From Dermatemys mawii (Eukaryota; Chordata; Testudines; Dermatemydidae): a stretch of 64,000 nucleotides of DNA. The translations under genes were made by a program, and so were the position numbers. This document shows positions 33,516-45,965 of this stretch, in pieces. A model generated the notes under the pieces. That model searched no databases. It saw only the letters and a list, made by a program, of their open reading frames with translations, and was not told where the DNA came from. Within the stretch, counting starts at the first letter, position 1, and every line of letters starts with the position of its first letter. Location: NCBI GenBank assembly GCA_007922305.1, contig ML677334.1:55540720-55604719 (forward strand), given 5' to 3'.

Positions 33516-35365
33516 GAATATAGCATTTTCCACCTACACTAAAGTCATTTAAGATAAAAAGAACAAATGTTTATCTTTGACTGAAGTTTACACTGTAGAG
33601 TCCTATCCTTCCACAGAGCAACAAAAGCCAAAATCTGCCCTGAACATGAGCACCATTAGCCCCACTTTAGACCTCCAGAGGAGCCCCTCTGTGTATACCT
33701 GTGCATAGAATATAGCCCTTAATGTTAGAAGGCCAGAGTCTGCTTGGTGCTGCACACTCTTAACTTCTACTGACTCCAACACCATGCAGGACAGCTGGGT
33801 TCAGGAAAGTGTAGGTTTACAGCATGCTTCTAAAGAACCAGTAGGAGCCCAATCCTTTAGCCACTGCCACACAAGTCATAGCTCACCATGAAAGGACTAT
33901 TTACCCTGGGACTGGAATCCAGTATAAATGGCTTTTTTTTTTTTTTTTAAGCACACGTCTGTCTTCTTTCAGGAATGTTGTGACAACAAGCAACCTCCCT
34001 TTCACTCTCATTGTTGGCTTTCCTTTCGACTGTTTAGACAGAAGTTGTGAACCTAGCTCAGGAAAGGGCATGGAACATATGAACGTTCTCCTTCATTTGA
34101 AACTGGCTCTGTGTTAGATGCAAGGAATGAAGGGATTAGCAGTTGTCTTATAGAACCCAGCCTAGCAGGCTTGCTTATCTTGTTAACCAGGTGGGCTTAT
34201 GGGAAGAAGATACAGGATTAACTGGATGTGGTAAATACAGTAAGATAGGCACAGTGCTACCAAAGACAGTCAGCTAGTGTTCATCTATAGAAGTGTTGTC
34301 ATATTTAAAGGCTTTTCTGTTTTATAGTTTTTATGACAAGTCTGTAACTACTGTACTTCACCACTGCTGAGTTTCCTTTTTATCTCTTGGGCTATTCCAG
34401 TAGCATGTCATAGATGGGGGAGAGCAATAATTGCATAGTAAACTACACATAAAAAAGTCATATAATCAATTGCTCTGATGTCATAAAAGTCACAGTCCAC
34501 TGATCTGATGTCAGAGTGATGGATTGTGATTTTTAATGCCAAATACATGTCATTCTTAATCTGGGTCCAGCAAGGGAGATGGGATGTGGGGAGGAGGAAG
34601 AGGGTTATTTTATTAATCTATTTTACTGAAGAAAGGCTGATGATCACATTCTTATCAAGGTAATTTCTTTTAAAACACTATAAAAATTGCATTTGGATAA
34701 GTTTACAACAATTCAAACCCAGCATATTGGAATAATTCCCAAGACTGATTTTAACAGTTTAAATCTGGCTACTTCTGTATGTATTTGTAAAACATTGCGC
34801 CAGATCCAGCAGCTATGCAAATTTACACCCTCCAAGGATCTTGTCCAATGGTTCAACTAATAAGATAATTAAAGGCTCAGTCATGGTTTTTGCCCCAGGG
34901 TAGGGACAGCACACTGTTGTTCTGCCCAAGGAGCAGACTGGAAGCCAGATTGTCACTTTAATCGTCACAATCTGTCTCCCAGTTTCGACATGCTCCATAA
35001 GGGAAATACCCAGCCTATTCCTGGTGCAGTATTCTTGCCCTGGTGTGCAGGTACAACTATGCTATTCAGCACACTGGGGAGACGTGTGGGGGTGGGAGCA
35101 GAGCCAAAGTTCCCATCCATCTTTGTGGGGAAGAAGGGAAGGGACATACCACCCAACAGAGGCTGGTCTCATCTTTGCACTGCTATCCACAATCTGGGTG
35201 ACCAGCACCAGAGAGGATGTTATGTCCTTTTACTCCCATGTGTAGTTGCACGAGCTGGGTTATAATCTGGGCCTCAAAGACAGGGATATTTTTACACTTG
35301 TTTGTGTTTTCTCACATTTGAATCCTGATCACAGTGGGTTTGGATTTCTACAGGTCTCATAGCAG
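33516..35365. other. unique sequence, no gene seen
   Basis: T-run at 33933-33950. Open frames at 34813-35265 on both strands overlap one another and lack recognised domains. No repeat that I can name. Confidence 0.4.
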
Positions 35366-35371
35366 TGCAAC

Positions 35372-35830
35372 TAGAGCTGGCCAGGAACTATGGTTCCTAT
35401 CCCATGGGAAATTCTGAAATGAAAAAGCAAACAAACAAACAAACTAGTTCAGAAACAGAAGAAAAACTTGACATTTAGAAATTCCCCCAGACTAGGAATT
35501 CAGATATTTAGTTCAGAAAAAGTCCCTTTCAACCTTGTGAAAACATTTCCGAAGCTCCCTGAGCTGTCTGTAGCCCCAGCAGCCCACTAGGCAGGAAGTC
35601 AGGCAGCCCTGTGGGCCCTGACTCTGAAGTAGTCCACTTGGCAGGCTGCCCTGGAGCCAGGGAGCCTGGAAGCCTGGGCTGCTGAGGAATGGGGGAGCTG
35701 TGAAGCAGGGAATGATTTTCTAATGGAAAACCAACATTTTCTGTGAAGTTTTCCTGCAGAAATTGGATTTTGTGGCAAATGAATTTTCTGTTAGAAAATC
35801 CTTCCCACGGAAAATTCCTGATCAGCTCTA
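35372..35830. mobile_element. MITE with TA flanks (TAGAGCTGGCC type)
   Basis: Ends TAGAGCTGGCCAGGAACTAT and GAAAATTCCTGATCAGCTCTA are inverted over about 20 bp, with TA at each edge as in Tc1/mariner-style duplications. The interior has 'aatttctgcaggaaaa'-type inverted words. Related, more decayed copies lie at 3791, 5860 and 53525. It contains no transposase. Confidence 0.65.
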
Positions 35831-36240
35831 ACAACAATAGAATTGAATGACTAGCCAAAAACAATGTAATTGCCTCTACAGAGTTTCTCTTGTAAGACAG
35901 TATCTTTACCTGGCAGTCCAGTTTGATTTGTGAAGCAACTGAGGCATTTGGCAGCGAGGTGGAGATGCAGCTCTTCTTTCAGTTCCACTTTTTGGCATGG
36001 TCAGAAATTACTTTAAATGTTTAAAAGGGAGACTTGAACTTTACATTTCCTGTCCCTGCAGACAGCTGCCTTTCTGTACCAATATACTGGCTGATAGGCA
36101 ACAATGATGAACAAGCACATTAGCTGGATGTTTCTGCCAAAACACTCAGCAGTGAAATAATTAACAGTGTTGGCATTTGAAATGCCACTTTTAGGTTTCA
36201 GAGTGAACATGCAACTGGCATGAATGGGGAGAGTTCAGAG
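35831..36240. other. unique sequence, no gene seen
   Basis: Nothing recognisable. A short minus-strand frame (36013-36210) has no domain. Confidence 0.4.
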
Positions 36241-36244
36241 CTCA

Positions 36245-36848
36245 GGCCTGGTCTACACTACGGGGTTAGGTCAACGTAAGTTGCCAGAAACGATACAGGT
36301 GGCGGGGGGTAGGGGAGAAGCATCCAGGGTCACGTCTCCTCCCCCCAAGTTTTGCTGCTTGCCTTCTACTGAGCATGGTCACATGGAGTGAGCATGCTCA
36401 GTAACACTGCTGAAGCTGGCTGCTCTCACTCTGCCTCCCCACTATTGGCAGGCACGGGTTGTCTCTGTAGGCTGCCTTGTGTTGACCTAGATGCGGAAGT
36501 GTCTTCACCTAAATTTGGCTCCTGCTGTCATAAATGCCTCTCTATCTCGATTTAGTAACACCACCTCCCCGAGCTGTGGAGTGTTACGGTCGATGTAATT
36601 AGGTCGATGCAGGGTCTTTGCTTACCTTGACTGACACTGATTTTCAGGAGCCAGCCCACAGTGCCCCACACTGACAACACAATTGATACAAGCGCTTCTG
36701 GTGAGGTCATACAGCGCTGACACAAGGAATCCAGTGTGCACACACACACACACACATACACACACACACACACATATGATTTAATAACTATGTCGGGATG
36801 CAGCCACCGTAAGTTAGGTCAACATAATTTTGTAGTATAGACATGGCC
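36245..36848. mobile_element. Harbinger-like MITE with TCA flanks
   Basis: Ends GGCCTGGTCTACACTACGGG and TTTTGTAGTATAGACATGGC are inverted at about 15 of 18 positions. TCA (36242-36244 and 36849-36851) flanks both sides, a 3-bp duplication as in PIF/Harbinger. 'aggtcaacgtaagttg' and 'cgtaagttaggtcaacat' near the two ends are also inverted. It includes the (CA)n run. Related pieces lie at 51249 and 61177. No transposase. Confidence 0.7.
36739..36774. repeat. (CA)n microsatellite
   Basis: CA repeats with one TA interruption, inside the Harbinger-like element. They give a meaningless Val/Cys frame on the minus strand. Confidence 0.95.
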
Positions 36849-36859
36849 TCAGACTTTCA

Positions 36860-39800
36860 GCTTGTCTGTATTGCAGACAGGACTACATTGGTTTATCTTT
36901 GGTTCATGTTTGGAAGATTTTCTTTATAACCAAGAGGATTACAAATATTAAGTTATTCTTCAGCAAGTACCACAGCCATAACATCACTGAATACAGGGCG
37001 TTTTGAGTTTGAAGGCTCCTACCACTACATCAGTAACTGTTTGTCAGAGTTTTGTACCTGGCCAGGCTTAAGTCTGGACAAAAGTAACTTGAGTCCCTCT
37101 TATTATTCACATTCTTGATAGTCCTGGCTGCACTTAAAATATGATCCTTGTCACAGATAAAGATGATATTACTTTTCTGGCAGTGCTGCCAGTAGCCTCT
37201 CCTGCCCCCACTCTCTAACTCTAGTTTTGTTTTCACTCCTCAGGCCAGAAAGGCTGCACATCATAATGATCATCCCTTTGGCTGAGGAAAACTAAACACA
37301 ATGCCCTCCAAAGCATATCAGGCCAGTTCTCAAGAGGGCCAGAGGGGTCACTGCAGAATAATACAAGGGCTGCTACTCCTTAAAAGGGATTGAGCACAAT
37401 CCCTTTGCATCCCTAGCTCCTGCCAGTCTGGAAACAAAGGGCTGAGTCTGAAACTCTAACATGGATCCTCCAATTGGTAGCCCATTGTGCCCCCCCTTGG
37501 ATAAAGGAAAACACTTTATTCACATCTGGTGATGTGAATCATTTGAGCTTTGAAACAGTGGCTTAGGTTGTCACCAGAAACCACTGATGGAATTACTGCC
37601 TTGTATTTCTCTGCAACGCATCCATTATTCAGTATATTTTCTCCTCCTAGAAGGGGAAGTTGAAGGAGAAATCAAATGAAGAGATCCATTCCAGGTATTT
37701 GTACTAGTACTTATTTTTCACCATCATTTTTAAAATCTCAACAGTCGTTTCTTTCTGTGTTGAAAGCAGAGTAAGAGAACTCACATTTCATACCCTCAGG
37801 CCTGAATAAAAGAATAAAAACAACACAACATTTGCATCTGTTTAACAGTCTCTGTTCTAAGAGTCCCCACACAGAAAAATGGGGGAAAAAATCCCTATAC
37901 CTCCAGGTTAAATGGAGCTGTTCAGAGATATTTGCAAAGAGCAAAATACAGGGAAAAAATCATTGTCATAAATGACCTAGGAATTCATAGCCTTATGATT
38001 GGAAACACAAAGTCTAAAAAAGGTTGCTTCCCTGCCTACCCCTGATATCAATGAACATCAGCTAAAGGTGGCTGAAGAACCAATTTCATGCATCTACTGT
38101 AGAAGGAAATGAACTGAGCCAAGGGCAAAAATAAAATTATACAAATGTTATTATAGACTAGCCTGCTTCTGTCCTAGTTTAATTCAAATTTCAGTGCTGC
38201 AGGCTTTGCTACAGGCAGTAGCCTTCCTGAATAAATCAACATTTGCTTACATCTAAATTATTAGAGAAACATGTGACTTTGTTTATTGTATAAATTATAC
38301 GCAAGGTTAAAGCATTAACTGTTCAACTTTCTTTTATGCAGCCACACAATCAACTCCCTGTACCCAAAAGAAAAGAAAATCCACTCAAATATTATTTTCA
38401 GAGCAAGGCATGTAGGAAAACATCTATAAACAGCACTTAGCTGCAGCATATTCAACAGGAGCACTTCTGAAGGGCGAGTTCTAGGATCTTGTTCTCCAGT
38501 GCATTGCCCTTTGGGAAGTCATGACCTTTGTGCAAAGCACTGTCATTCTGACTTGGTAGCATTTCATACCTACTATGCATGGGTGTGTAAATGACTGCAC
38601 CAGGGACAAAACAGTGGGGCATGAGGCCTTTAGAGTTTAGTCACATTTACAGGAGAAGCCACAAAATAAAACAATCCTAACCACACTATTTGAGTTGAGT
38701 TATGACAGGATATCTTCATTAGCTAACAGGCCAATGTAACAAGATCAGGGCCCAATCCTGTAGACACTTACTTGTGAGGATAGTGGTTACTACCAGCAGG
38801 CACTCTCTTGTTCAGTGAGTCCAGCCTTTCATAGTAATAAGCTCTACAGGTGGTAGTGGGTGCAAGACTGGGTCCCAAGAATGTATCCAATAGTTGCCTG
38901 AGTAGTTTGTGCCATAAATATTCATAGCAGATAGAGCTGAACCCCAGCTGTGAAATTCACTAGGAAATGGAGGTAACCCTCTCAACTCTTTGGTTGTACT
39001 TCCCAGCCCATAAATCCAGAGTTAAAGAACAAGAGAGGCAACAGGGGAAGAATATATGTAGTACCTAGCCAGGGGTCCATCCATCCCCAGTTCTGAAACA
39101 GCAGATGCACTATCCTCTTCTTTGACATACCCAGGGCCTCCTGGCAACCATTGATATAGCCAGAATCATAGTCCCAATATCTGTTAGTGGTCACTCTAAA
39201 CCTTTCCGTGGTTCATTTTCTATAGCTTCATCCTGCTCTCCTTCCCAGTCTACACAGAGCACTTTGCTTCCTCCTAGAAAAACAGGCCTACTGAAAAAAT
39301 ATCACTGAACTCTGCAATAACCATCCAAAACACTGCGGTAATTTTATTGTAAAATGGGGCGTGGGGGATCATTGTTGCAAAGTACTGAAGTGCTCTTTTG
39401 TAGGAATGTAAGCATCTCCCCTCCAAAAATCAGTGACATCTTATAGACTACATCTCATAGATACCATATTTTTGGTTAGAAGTACATGCTACGTAGAAAT
39501 TGACGAAATCATCATCACAAAGCTATCAGATGCCACTAGCTAATGGTCTAGAATATGGAATTCAAATATATGTCTAAACTATTGGGTTTCTACGTTGGAA
39601 TACTGTCAGAATGTGTCTGCAGCCAGATTGTATTGAATATTTTATTTACATTGCATTGCCACTTATAAACTAATGTATATGTTCAGTGCTGTTAAAGGGC
39701 CATTGAACAGAGCTGTAGAATGTTATATTCAGCAACAGGATGTAATTTCCCTATCAATAAAATTCTTGTTTGTTTTTCTCTGCTCTAGATTATTATGGAA

Positions 39801-39985
39801 ATTTCACAGTTCCTCGGCTACAGTGAAGTCTAGTGAAATGAGCAGGCTACTTATGTGGGATATTTTTTTAAACATCCTGATTTTTTTCTATTTATGCTAA
39901 TGCTATTTCATGGTAATAGCCAACTATATTTTGCTTTGATACTAGCAAAACCCACCCGGCTTGAGTAAAGGGAACATTTTTATAA
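36860..39985. other. unique sequence, no gene seen
   Basis: More than 3 kb with no clear repeat. Small frames (37030-37236, 37738-37944 and 38982-39194 minus; 39673-39900 plus) have no domain. 39430-39500 has a weak inverted pair of 'tagacta'-like words only. Confidence 0.4.
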
Positions 39986-39989
39986 AGGT

Positions 39990-40720
39990 TTTGCAGGGAA
40001 GCTGCAACTTATTGAATATACCCCTGTGAGGGAACACACCCTCACTCCAATAAAGAGGAGACTAAGGAGTTTTCTAGGCTCATTCAGCACTAACCAGGCG
40101 TACCTTTCTCTTCCTGGAGGGGAAGAGCTTAAAAGGGGGAAAACTGACACAGGCCAGGGTGGTGAATAGGAAGAAGACAGCTGTACCTCAGAGCCTACTA
40201 ACCACAGACATATCAGTCAACAGGGAGACAGTTATAGGGCTCACTGTCCCTGAAACTGCATGGACCAGCTGTAAAGCAGGGTGTCGTGAGAGGAGGGGTT
40301 GGAAGTAGACCCCAATTAAAGACTCTAGACTAGCTGATAACTGAAGCCCCAAAGAGGTGAACCCAAAAGACTGCATAAGAGACAGATCATCATTGTTTTT
40401 TTTTTACTCTTATTCTGATTCTCCTCTCTCCAGGGAGAGAGCGAGAAAAGGACCTTTCTTTCATTTGTGTGTTTCGTATGGAGAACCCCTTGTGTGTTAC
40501 AAACAAGGAAAGGATGTTATGGGGTTGAAGCTCCCGTGACTCCCTCCCTCCCCCACATAATCCTCAGCAAGACAGCCGTTTTGGAGAAGACTCCGTTTCC
40601 ACATGGAAGAGGCCGCCCTTCAATCCAAAACCTGAGAAACCTTTTGGACTTAAGTTAATTTTGCTGACTTCTTTGTTATTTTTTTTCTTGGTAAATGATT
40701 ACTTGCTGTGTAACTGAGCT
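39990..40720. other. possible repeat with polyadenylation word, unidentified
   Basis: Starts near 'cccctgtgagggaacacacc', contains AATAAA at about 40051, a purine-rich middle, a T-run at about 40398, and 'ccctccctcccccacataat'. Texture and sharp composition changes suggest an inserted LTR-like or DNA element, but I could not find paired ends or a duplication. Confidence 0.25.
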
Positions 40721-42127
40721 ATGCTGCAGGGAGCTTTTCTAAGGGGAATTCAAGAAGCACATATTGTTTTTATAGCAACCTGTGATTACAAGATCCTATT
40801 AACAAATAATGGGATTTACAATTCCTACTTCACATCCCTTTGAAAAATGTGTCAGACTCACTGAATATCTGAGATCTTCTTTCTTCTAGACTGGGCTCTG
40901 CTTTGTAATAACTGGTCTACGTTTCCTTGCCTGAAAGTATGCCAGAGATCTCAGTGGACTGTGGCCACAGAGCGAGAGCACAATCTTAAATGAAATACTA
41001 AAAATGAATTCACCTCCAGCCTGAAACAGAAACTCAGATGAACTCCATCTCCATTGCCTGAAATACATATCAAATCCATGAAAGGGAACTAGATGATTGA
41101 AAAAGCTCAATGCAGAAAATGTAATTAATATCTAGGCATTCCTAACTACAGAACAAGGCTATCTTCAGTAGTCATTCAGCTTCATGCCTGCCTTCTGATC
41201 ATACAGCCCAGACAGGGAAAAAATAAAGTCAAGGAAGACTGCTTAAATTTCCTGATTGGATATAACCGAGTGGGGTGCGGAGTTTATCCATACATATTTT
41301 CAGAAATGGGTTCCTGCCGTAGAATCACAGAATCATAGAATCATAGAAGATTAGGGCTGGAAGGGACCTCCGGAGGTATGTAGTCCGACCCCCTGCTCAA
41401 AGCAAGACCAACACCCACTAAAACATCCCAGCCAGGGCTTTGTCAAGCCGGGCCTTAAAAACCTATAAGGATGGAGATTCCACCACCTTCTTAGGTAACC
41501 CATTCCAGTGCTTCACCACCCTCCGAGTGAAAGAGTTTCCCCTGATATCCAACCTAAACTTCCCTCACTGTAACTTGAGACCATTGCTCCTTGTCTGTCA
41601 TCTGCCACCATTGAGAACAGCTGAGCTCCATCCTCTTTGAAACCCCCCTTCACGTAGTTGAAGGCTGCTATCAAATCTGCCCTTACTCTTCTCTTCTGCA
41701 GACTAAATAACCCCAGTATCCTCCGCCTCTCCTCATAAGTCATGTGCTCCAGCCCCCTAATAATTTTCAAGGAAAATTTCTGTAGTGGGAGGCCCAAAAC
41801 TGGACACCTCAAGATGTGGCCTCACCAGTGCCAAATAGAGGGGAATAATTACTTCCCTCAATCTGTTGGCAATGACCTTCTAATGTAGCTTAATATGCCA
41901 TTAGCTTTCTTGGCAACAACGACACATTGTTGACTCACATCCAGTTTCTCGTCCACTGTAATCCCCAGGTCCTTTTCTGCAGAACTGCTGCTTAGCCAGT
42001 CAGTCCCCAGCCTGCTGCGGTGCATGGGATTCTTCTGTCCTGACTGCAGGACTCTGCACTTGTCCTTGTTGAACCTCATCAGATTTTTTTTGGCCCAATC
42101 CTCCAATTTACCTAGGTCGTTCTGGAC

Positions 42128-43130
42128 CAGAAGTGAGCAAATTACAGCCTGCAGACCACATCCGACCTGAGGGACCATTCTGCCCAGCCCTTGAGCTTCC
42201 AGATACAGAGGCTAGCCCTGGCTCCTCCCCTGTTGTTCCCCCTCTCACACAGCCTCAGCTTGCCGTGCTGCCAGCGCTCTGGCCCGTTACTCCTGCCAGG
42301 CAGTGTGGCAGGCTCTGGCTGGGCAGCGGGGCTGGGAGCTCCTGCTGCTCTGAGCAGCATGATAAAGGGGCTGGTGGGTTGGATGAGTCAGGGATTGTAG
42401 GGTGTGGGGGGAAGCGGCCAGAGGACAGGGAACAGGGGGCGTTAGATAGGCATGGGAATCCTGGGGGCTTGTCGGGGACAGGAGTGTGGATAGGGGTTGG
42501 GGCAGTCAAGGGACAGGAAGCAGGGGGAGTTGGATAGGGAATGGGATCCCAGGGATGGTTAGGAGCAGGAGGTCCTTGCAAGGGGCAGTCAAGGAACAAG
42601 GAATGGAGGGGGTGTTGGATGGGTCAGGGTTCTGGGACAGTGGTCAGAGGACAGGGAGCAGGGCGGTGGATAGGGGGTGGGGTCCCTGGGGTGGTTAGGG
42701 CAGGGGGTCCCAGAAAGGGACAGTCAGGGGACAAGGAGCAGGGAGGGTTGGATGGGTCAGGGTTCTCAGGGGGTTGTCAGGGGACAGAGGGACTGGATAG
42801 GTGTGGGAGTCCCAGAGGGCCTGTCGGGCAGCAAGGGGGGCGTGGATAGGGGTTGGGGCAGTCAGAGGACAGGGAACAGGCAGGGTTGGATGGGGACCCA
42901 GGAGATGATTAGAGGCGGGGAGTCCTGGGAGGGGGCTTTCAGGGGACAATGAGCAGGGTGGGTTGGATGGGTCAGGAGTTCTGAGGGGGGCAGTGAGGGG
43001 GCGGGAAGTGGGAAGAGGAGATGGGAGTGGGAGCCAGGCTGTTTGGGGAGGTACAACCTTCCCTACCCAGCCCTCCATACAGTTTTGCAACCCTGATGTG
43101 GCCCTTGGGCCAAAAATTTATCCACCCTTG
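42128..43130. mobile_element. 1-kb hAT element with G-rich minisatellite
   Basis: Ends CAGAAGTGAGCAAATTACAG and CAAAAATTTATCCACCCTTG are a decayed version of the CAGGGGTGGGCAAACT / AGTTTGCCCACCCCTG pair. They lie exactly at the break in the CR1 sequence, but no clean duplication survives. From about 42365 to 43020 the plus strand repeats a 50-65 bp unit around 'ggacagggagcagggggg...ttggatgggtcagggttc'. This gives many shadow open frames. Confidence 0.75.
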
Positions 43131-43270
43131 CCCTATCTCCATCCTCCAGCATATCTACCTCTTCCCCCAAGCTTAGTGTCAGCCGCGAACTTGCTGAGGG
43201 AGCAATCCATCCCACCATCCATACCATGAATGAAGATGTTGACCAAAATTGGCCCCTGGGGCACTCCGCT

Positions 43271-43889
43271 CACTGCTGGGTTTACAATGGTGCCAGTGGC
43301 ACCATGGAGCCGGGCCCATGCTCAGACGAGGCTCCGGCCTGTTCTGCTTGCTGGCTTCCCCTCTGCCCACCATTTGCTTGTCTCAGCCTGCAGGGTTGTG
43401 CAGGACACTCTGCATTTGTGGGAGGGTCGCCGGGAGCAGGGAGGTGGGTGCGGGGGACAGGATGCTCTGGCCATAGCAAGTCGGGGTGGGGGGTGTTGCA
43501 GTGGTGCTGAATTTCTGATTTCCCCATGGGTACTTGACCCCAGCTCTGTCCCAAGCCCTGCCCCCACTCCACCCTTTCCCCCAAGGCCCTGCCACCCTCC
43601 TTTTCCTGCCACACCATCTCCAGAGTACCCCTGCTCCCCCTTAAGGGGAAGGCGCACGCTGGCAGCACAGGGCTAGGCGGGCCACTGTGTGTCTGGCAAC
43701 AGCCAGTTTGTAAACGGTGCCCTTGCACTGGTCTGGGTGGAGCAGGGCCACTCCTGCCATGCCATGCCCCATTGCTCCTGGCTGACCCCTCGCTCCGGGG
43801 ACTGACCTCCCTCCGCTGTGCTCCATTGCTCCTATGGGGGCCCACAAATATGTTTGGCGCCAGGCCCACAAAATGTTAATCCAGCCCTG
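43271..43889. mobile_element. hAT-like element in CR1, near-perfect TSD
   Basis: Left end CACTGCTGGGTTTACAATGG; the reverse complement of the right end is CAGGGCTGGATTAACATTTT. Flanks ACTCCGCT (43263-43270) and ACTCTGCT (43890-43897) agree at 7 of 8. CR1 sequence resumes on each side. C/G-rich interior with overlapping open frames and no transposase motif. Confidence 0.75.
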
Positions 43890-44091
43890 ACTCTGCTTGA
43901 TATCAGCTGCTAACTAGACATGAAGCCATTGATCACTACCCCATTGAGCCTGACAGTCTATCCACCTTATAGTCCATTCATCCAGCCCATACTTCTTTAA
44001 CTTGCTGCCAAGAATACTGTGGGAGACTGTATCAAAAGCTTTGCTAAAGTCCAGGTCTACTGCCCTCCCCTGATCCACAGAGCCAGTTCAC

Positions 44092-44345
44092 CAGTGGACC
44101 AGACGCTGGACACTCCAGAGAGAAGGGTCAGAGGGCTGGGGGGTTGGAGTGCAGATACCGCTAACTTGTAGAAAGAACGGGGCCTGCATAGGCCCAGAGG
44201 GGAGTGCTTGTGTTCTCTGGGCCTATTGGAATGGGGGAGCTAAGCCCTGGCAGGCACACACAAGGGTTCCTTACCCTAACGGCAAGTAGTAGCGAGGTGC
44301 CTGGGTGCCCCTGGGAAGAGTCACACCCTGTGACACCAAACTCAG
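44092..44345. repeat. GC-rich repeat fragment, unidentified
   Basis: 'gggcctgcataggcccagag' and 'agctaagccctggcaggcac' then 'gaagagtcacaccctgtgac' looks like the end of an LTR-type repeat. It starts exactly where CR1 stops. I cannot bound or name it. Confidence 0.3.
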
Positions 44346-44889
44346 TAAAAAACCTGACAGCTTCCTAAACTTTACCTCTACACAAAGTGATCTCTCTCCT
44401 GCCGTCTATCACCACCCTCTAACTACAAACAGAGGCTAGGGACATCATTCCTTACCCAACCTGGCTAATAAAAGCTTGCAATAGCTTATTGTTATCTGGT
44501 ATTTCATTGCAGTTACAAATGTAATTGAAAATATAGGTGAGATTAGCACTTCTCCACTGTCACATACTTTCAAACGTCACCTGTGATGTGTTTTATGTGG
44601 TCAATAACAGAACCAAAAGCCACATACCTCTAACAAGACATTTAGGCCTAGCTCCTCAAAGATACAGGAGCCTACCTCCCATTGATTTCAATTGGAGGTA
44701 GGCACCTACATATGTCTGAGGATCTGCAGAGATCCTTGCAGAGATCATTTCTAAGGCCTGAGTGCTCATTTCTATCCAGGTTCTTGTACACAGTTCTGAT
44801 AGCACGACGGGGACTTAAAGTGGAATGTATTCCAATGTAACTGAAAAGCAGACCCAAGATATCTTGAGGTGAGTAGTACAAGCTTACTT

Positions 44890-45075
44890 TGTGATCCCAG
44901 GCAAATATTTTAAATCTCTCTGTGCCTCAATTCTCCAGTTATAAAAGAGAGTAATAATAATTCCTTATCTCACAGGTGTTGTGGAGATATATTCATTATC
45001 AGAGGTACTCAGATACAAAAGTGATGAACACCTTAGGAAAGTCTATACATAAATATTCAAATTAACTCTAGGTAT
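44890..45075 (+). repeat. MIR-type SINE
   Basis: 'gatcccaggcaaatatttta', 'aatctctctgtgcctcaatt', 'aataattccttatctcacag' and 'gtgttgtggagatatattca' follow MIR order on the plus strand. Confidence 0.65.
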
Positions 45076-45960
45076 GCCAACTTTTACTTCTCCTAATTTA
45101 CATAAACAGTCACTCAATTATTAACTATGCATTCATTAGTAACATGGCAAAACTTATGTTTAAAAAACACACATTGCAACAGAGGATAGAACCTCTGCTT
45201 GATAATCTTGTTGAAAACTCAATCAGGCTCAGAAAACAAGCTAAAAATAAAACTATTATCTGCTTGCAAGACCCCTGGCACTTTCAGGTAGATAATGTAT
45301 TCTTCAATTTGTCTCCAGCAGTCTTGTGCAGTATTTCTGTGTGATAATACTAGAAAATGCCTTCCACCCTAGAGGCAAATGCACTTTGTGGTGAAGTTTT
45401 GATTTGGAATGTGCCTACAACCTAACTTCCCTTATTGTGCCCACAAGTTCGTAGGGTCACTTATGTGTAGATGTGGTGGCTGGCCACACCCAGACACCAG
45501 GCAGTTAAACATACGAACGACATCAGTTTGTACTCAAACACAATTGGAGATGTGAAATTGAAGCTGTCTTTAATGTGGCCACAATTTTCAGATGCAGAAG
45601 AGGAGTTTGGGTTTCAAAATGTAGCCCCTAACTCCCACAATCAACTGAGTTATCTTCTTACTTCTCAGCATAGATTGAATAGCTGAGTGCTGTTCTGGAG
45701 GTCTCTTCTGTTGCACTGGGTACATTAATTATGTTTCCTTGGGGACTTCCAACTGATTAGTGATCAGGCCTGACTTTTCCTAGATGTGAGATCTGATAGG
45801 ACAATGTCTTAAAGCGATAGGATTGAAGGGAAAAAATATTGTTTGGGTTCTATAATGATCCCCTCTTAATGTTTGGCCTCCCTTTTCCCCTGAACTAAAC
45901 CTATGCACATTTACAAATTGAATTAATGTTGCTGTATTCTAGGTCCTTTTCACCTCTATC
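45076..45960. other. unique sequence, no gene seen
   Basis: Small frames at 45144-45344 and 45471-45686 have no domain. No repeat recognised. Confidence 0.4.
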
Positions 45961-45965
45961 GGAAG

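Larger units (their letters stand above)
41323..44091 (-). pseudogene. CR1 LINE, ORF2 3' half and tail, split by two hATs
   Basis: The plus strand begins with the reversed CR1 tail ('agaatcacagaatcatagaa') and reads back through ORF2. Minus-strand protein pieces, from the C-terminal side: the block at 41858-42120 ([20 protein letters not shown] and [19 protein letters not shown]), then 43131-43260 (NIFIHGMDGGMD and KFAADTKLGG). FAAD replaces the catalytic FADD, and frameshifts are present. Further 5', 43890-44091 matches the upstream RT wording. Two hATs (42128-43130 and 43271-43889) interrupt it. Confidence 0.85.

Noticed and set aside
42133..43871. Open frames up to 195 aa on both strands
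   Set aside because: They sit within two hAT elements with G- or C-rich interiors. No transposase motif (no DDE or hAT dimerisation block) can be seen.
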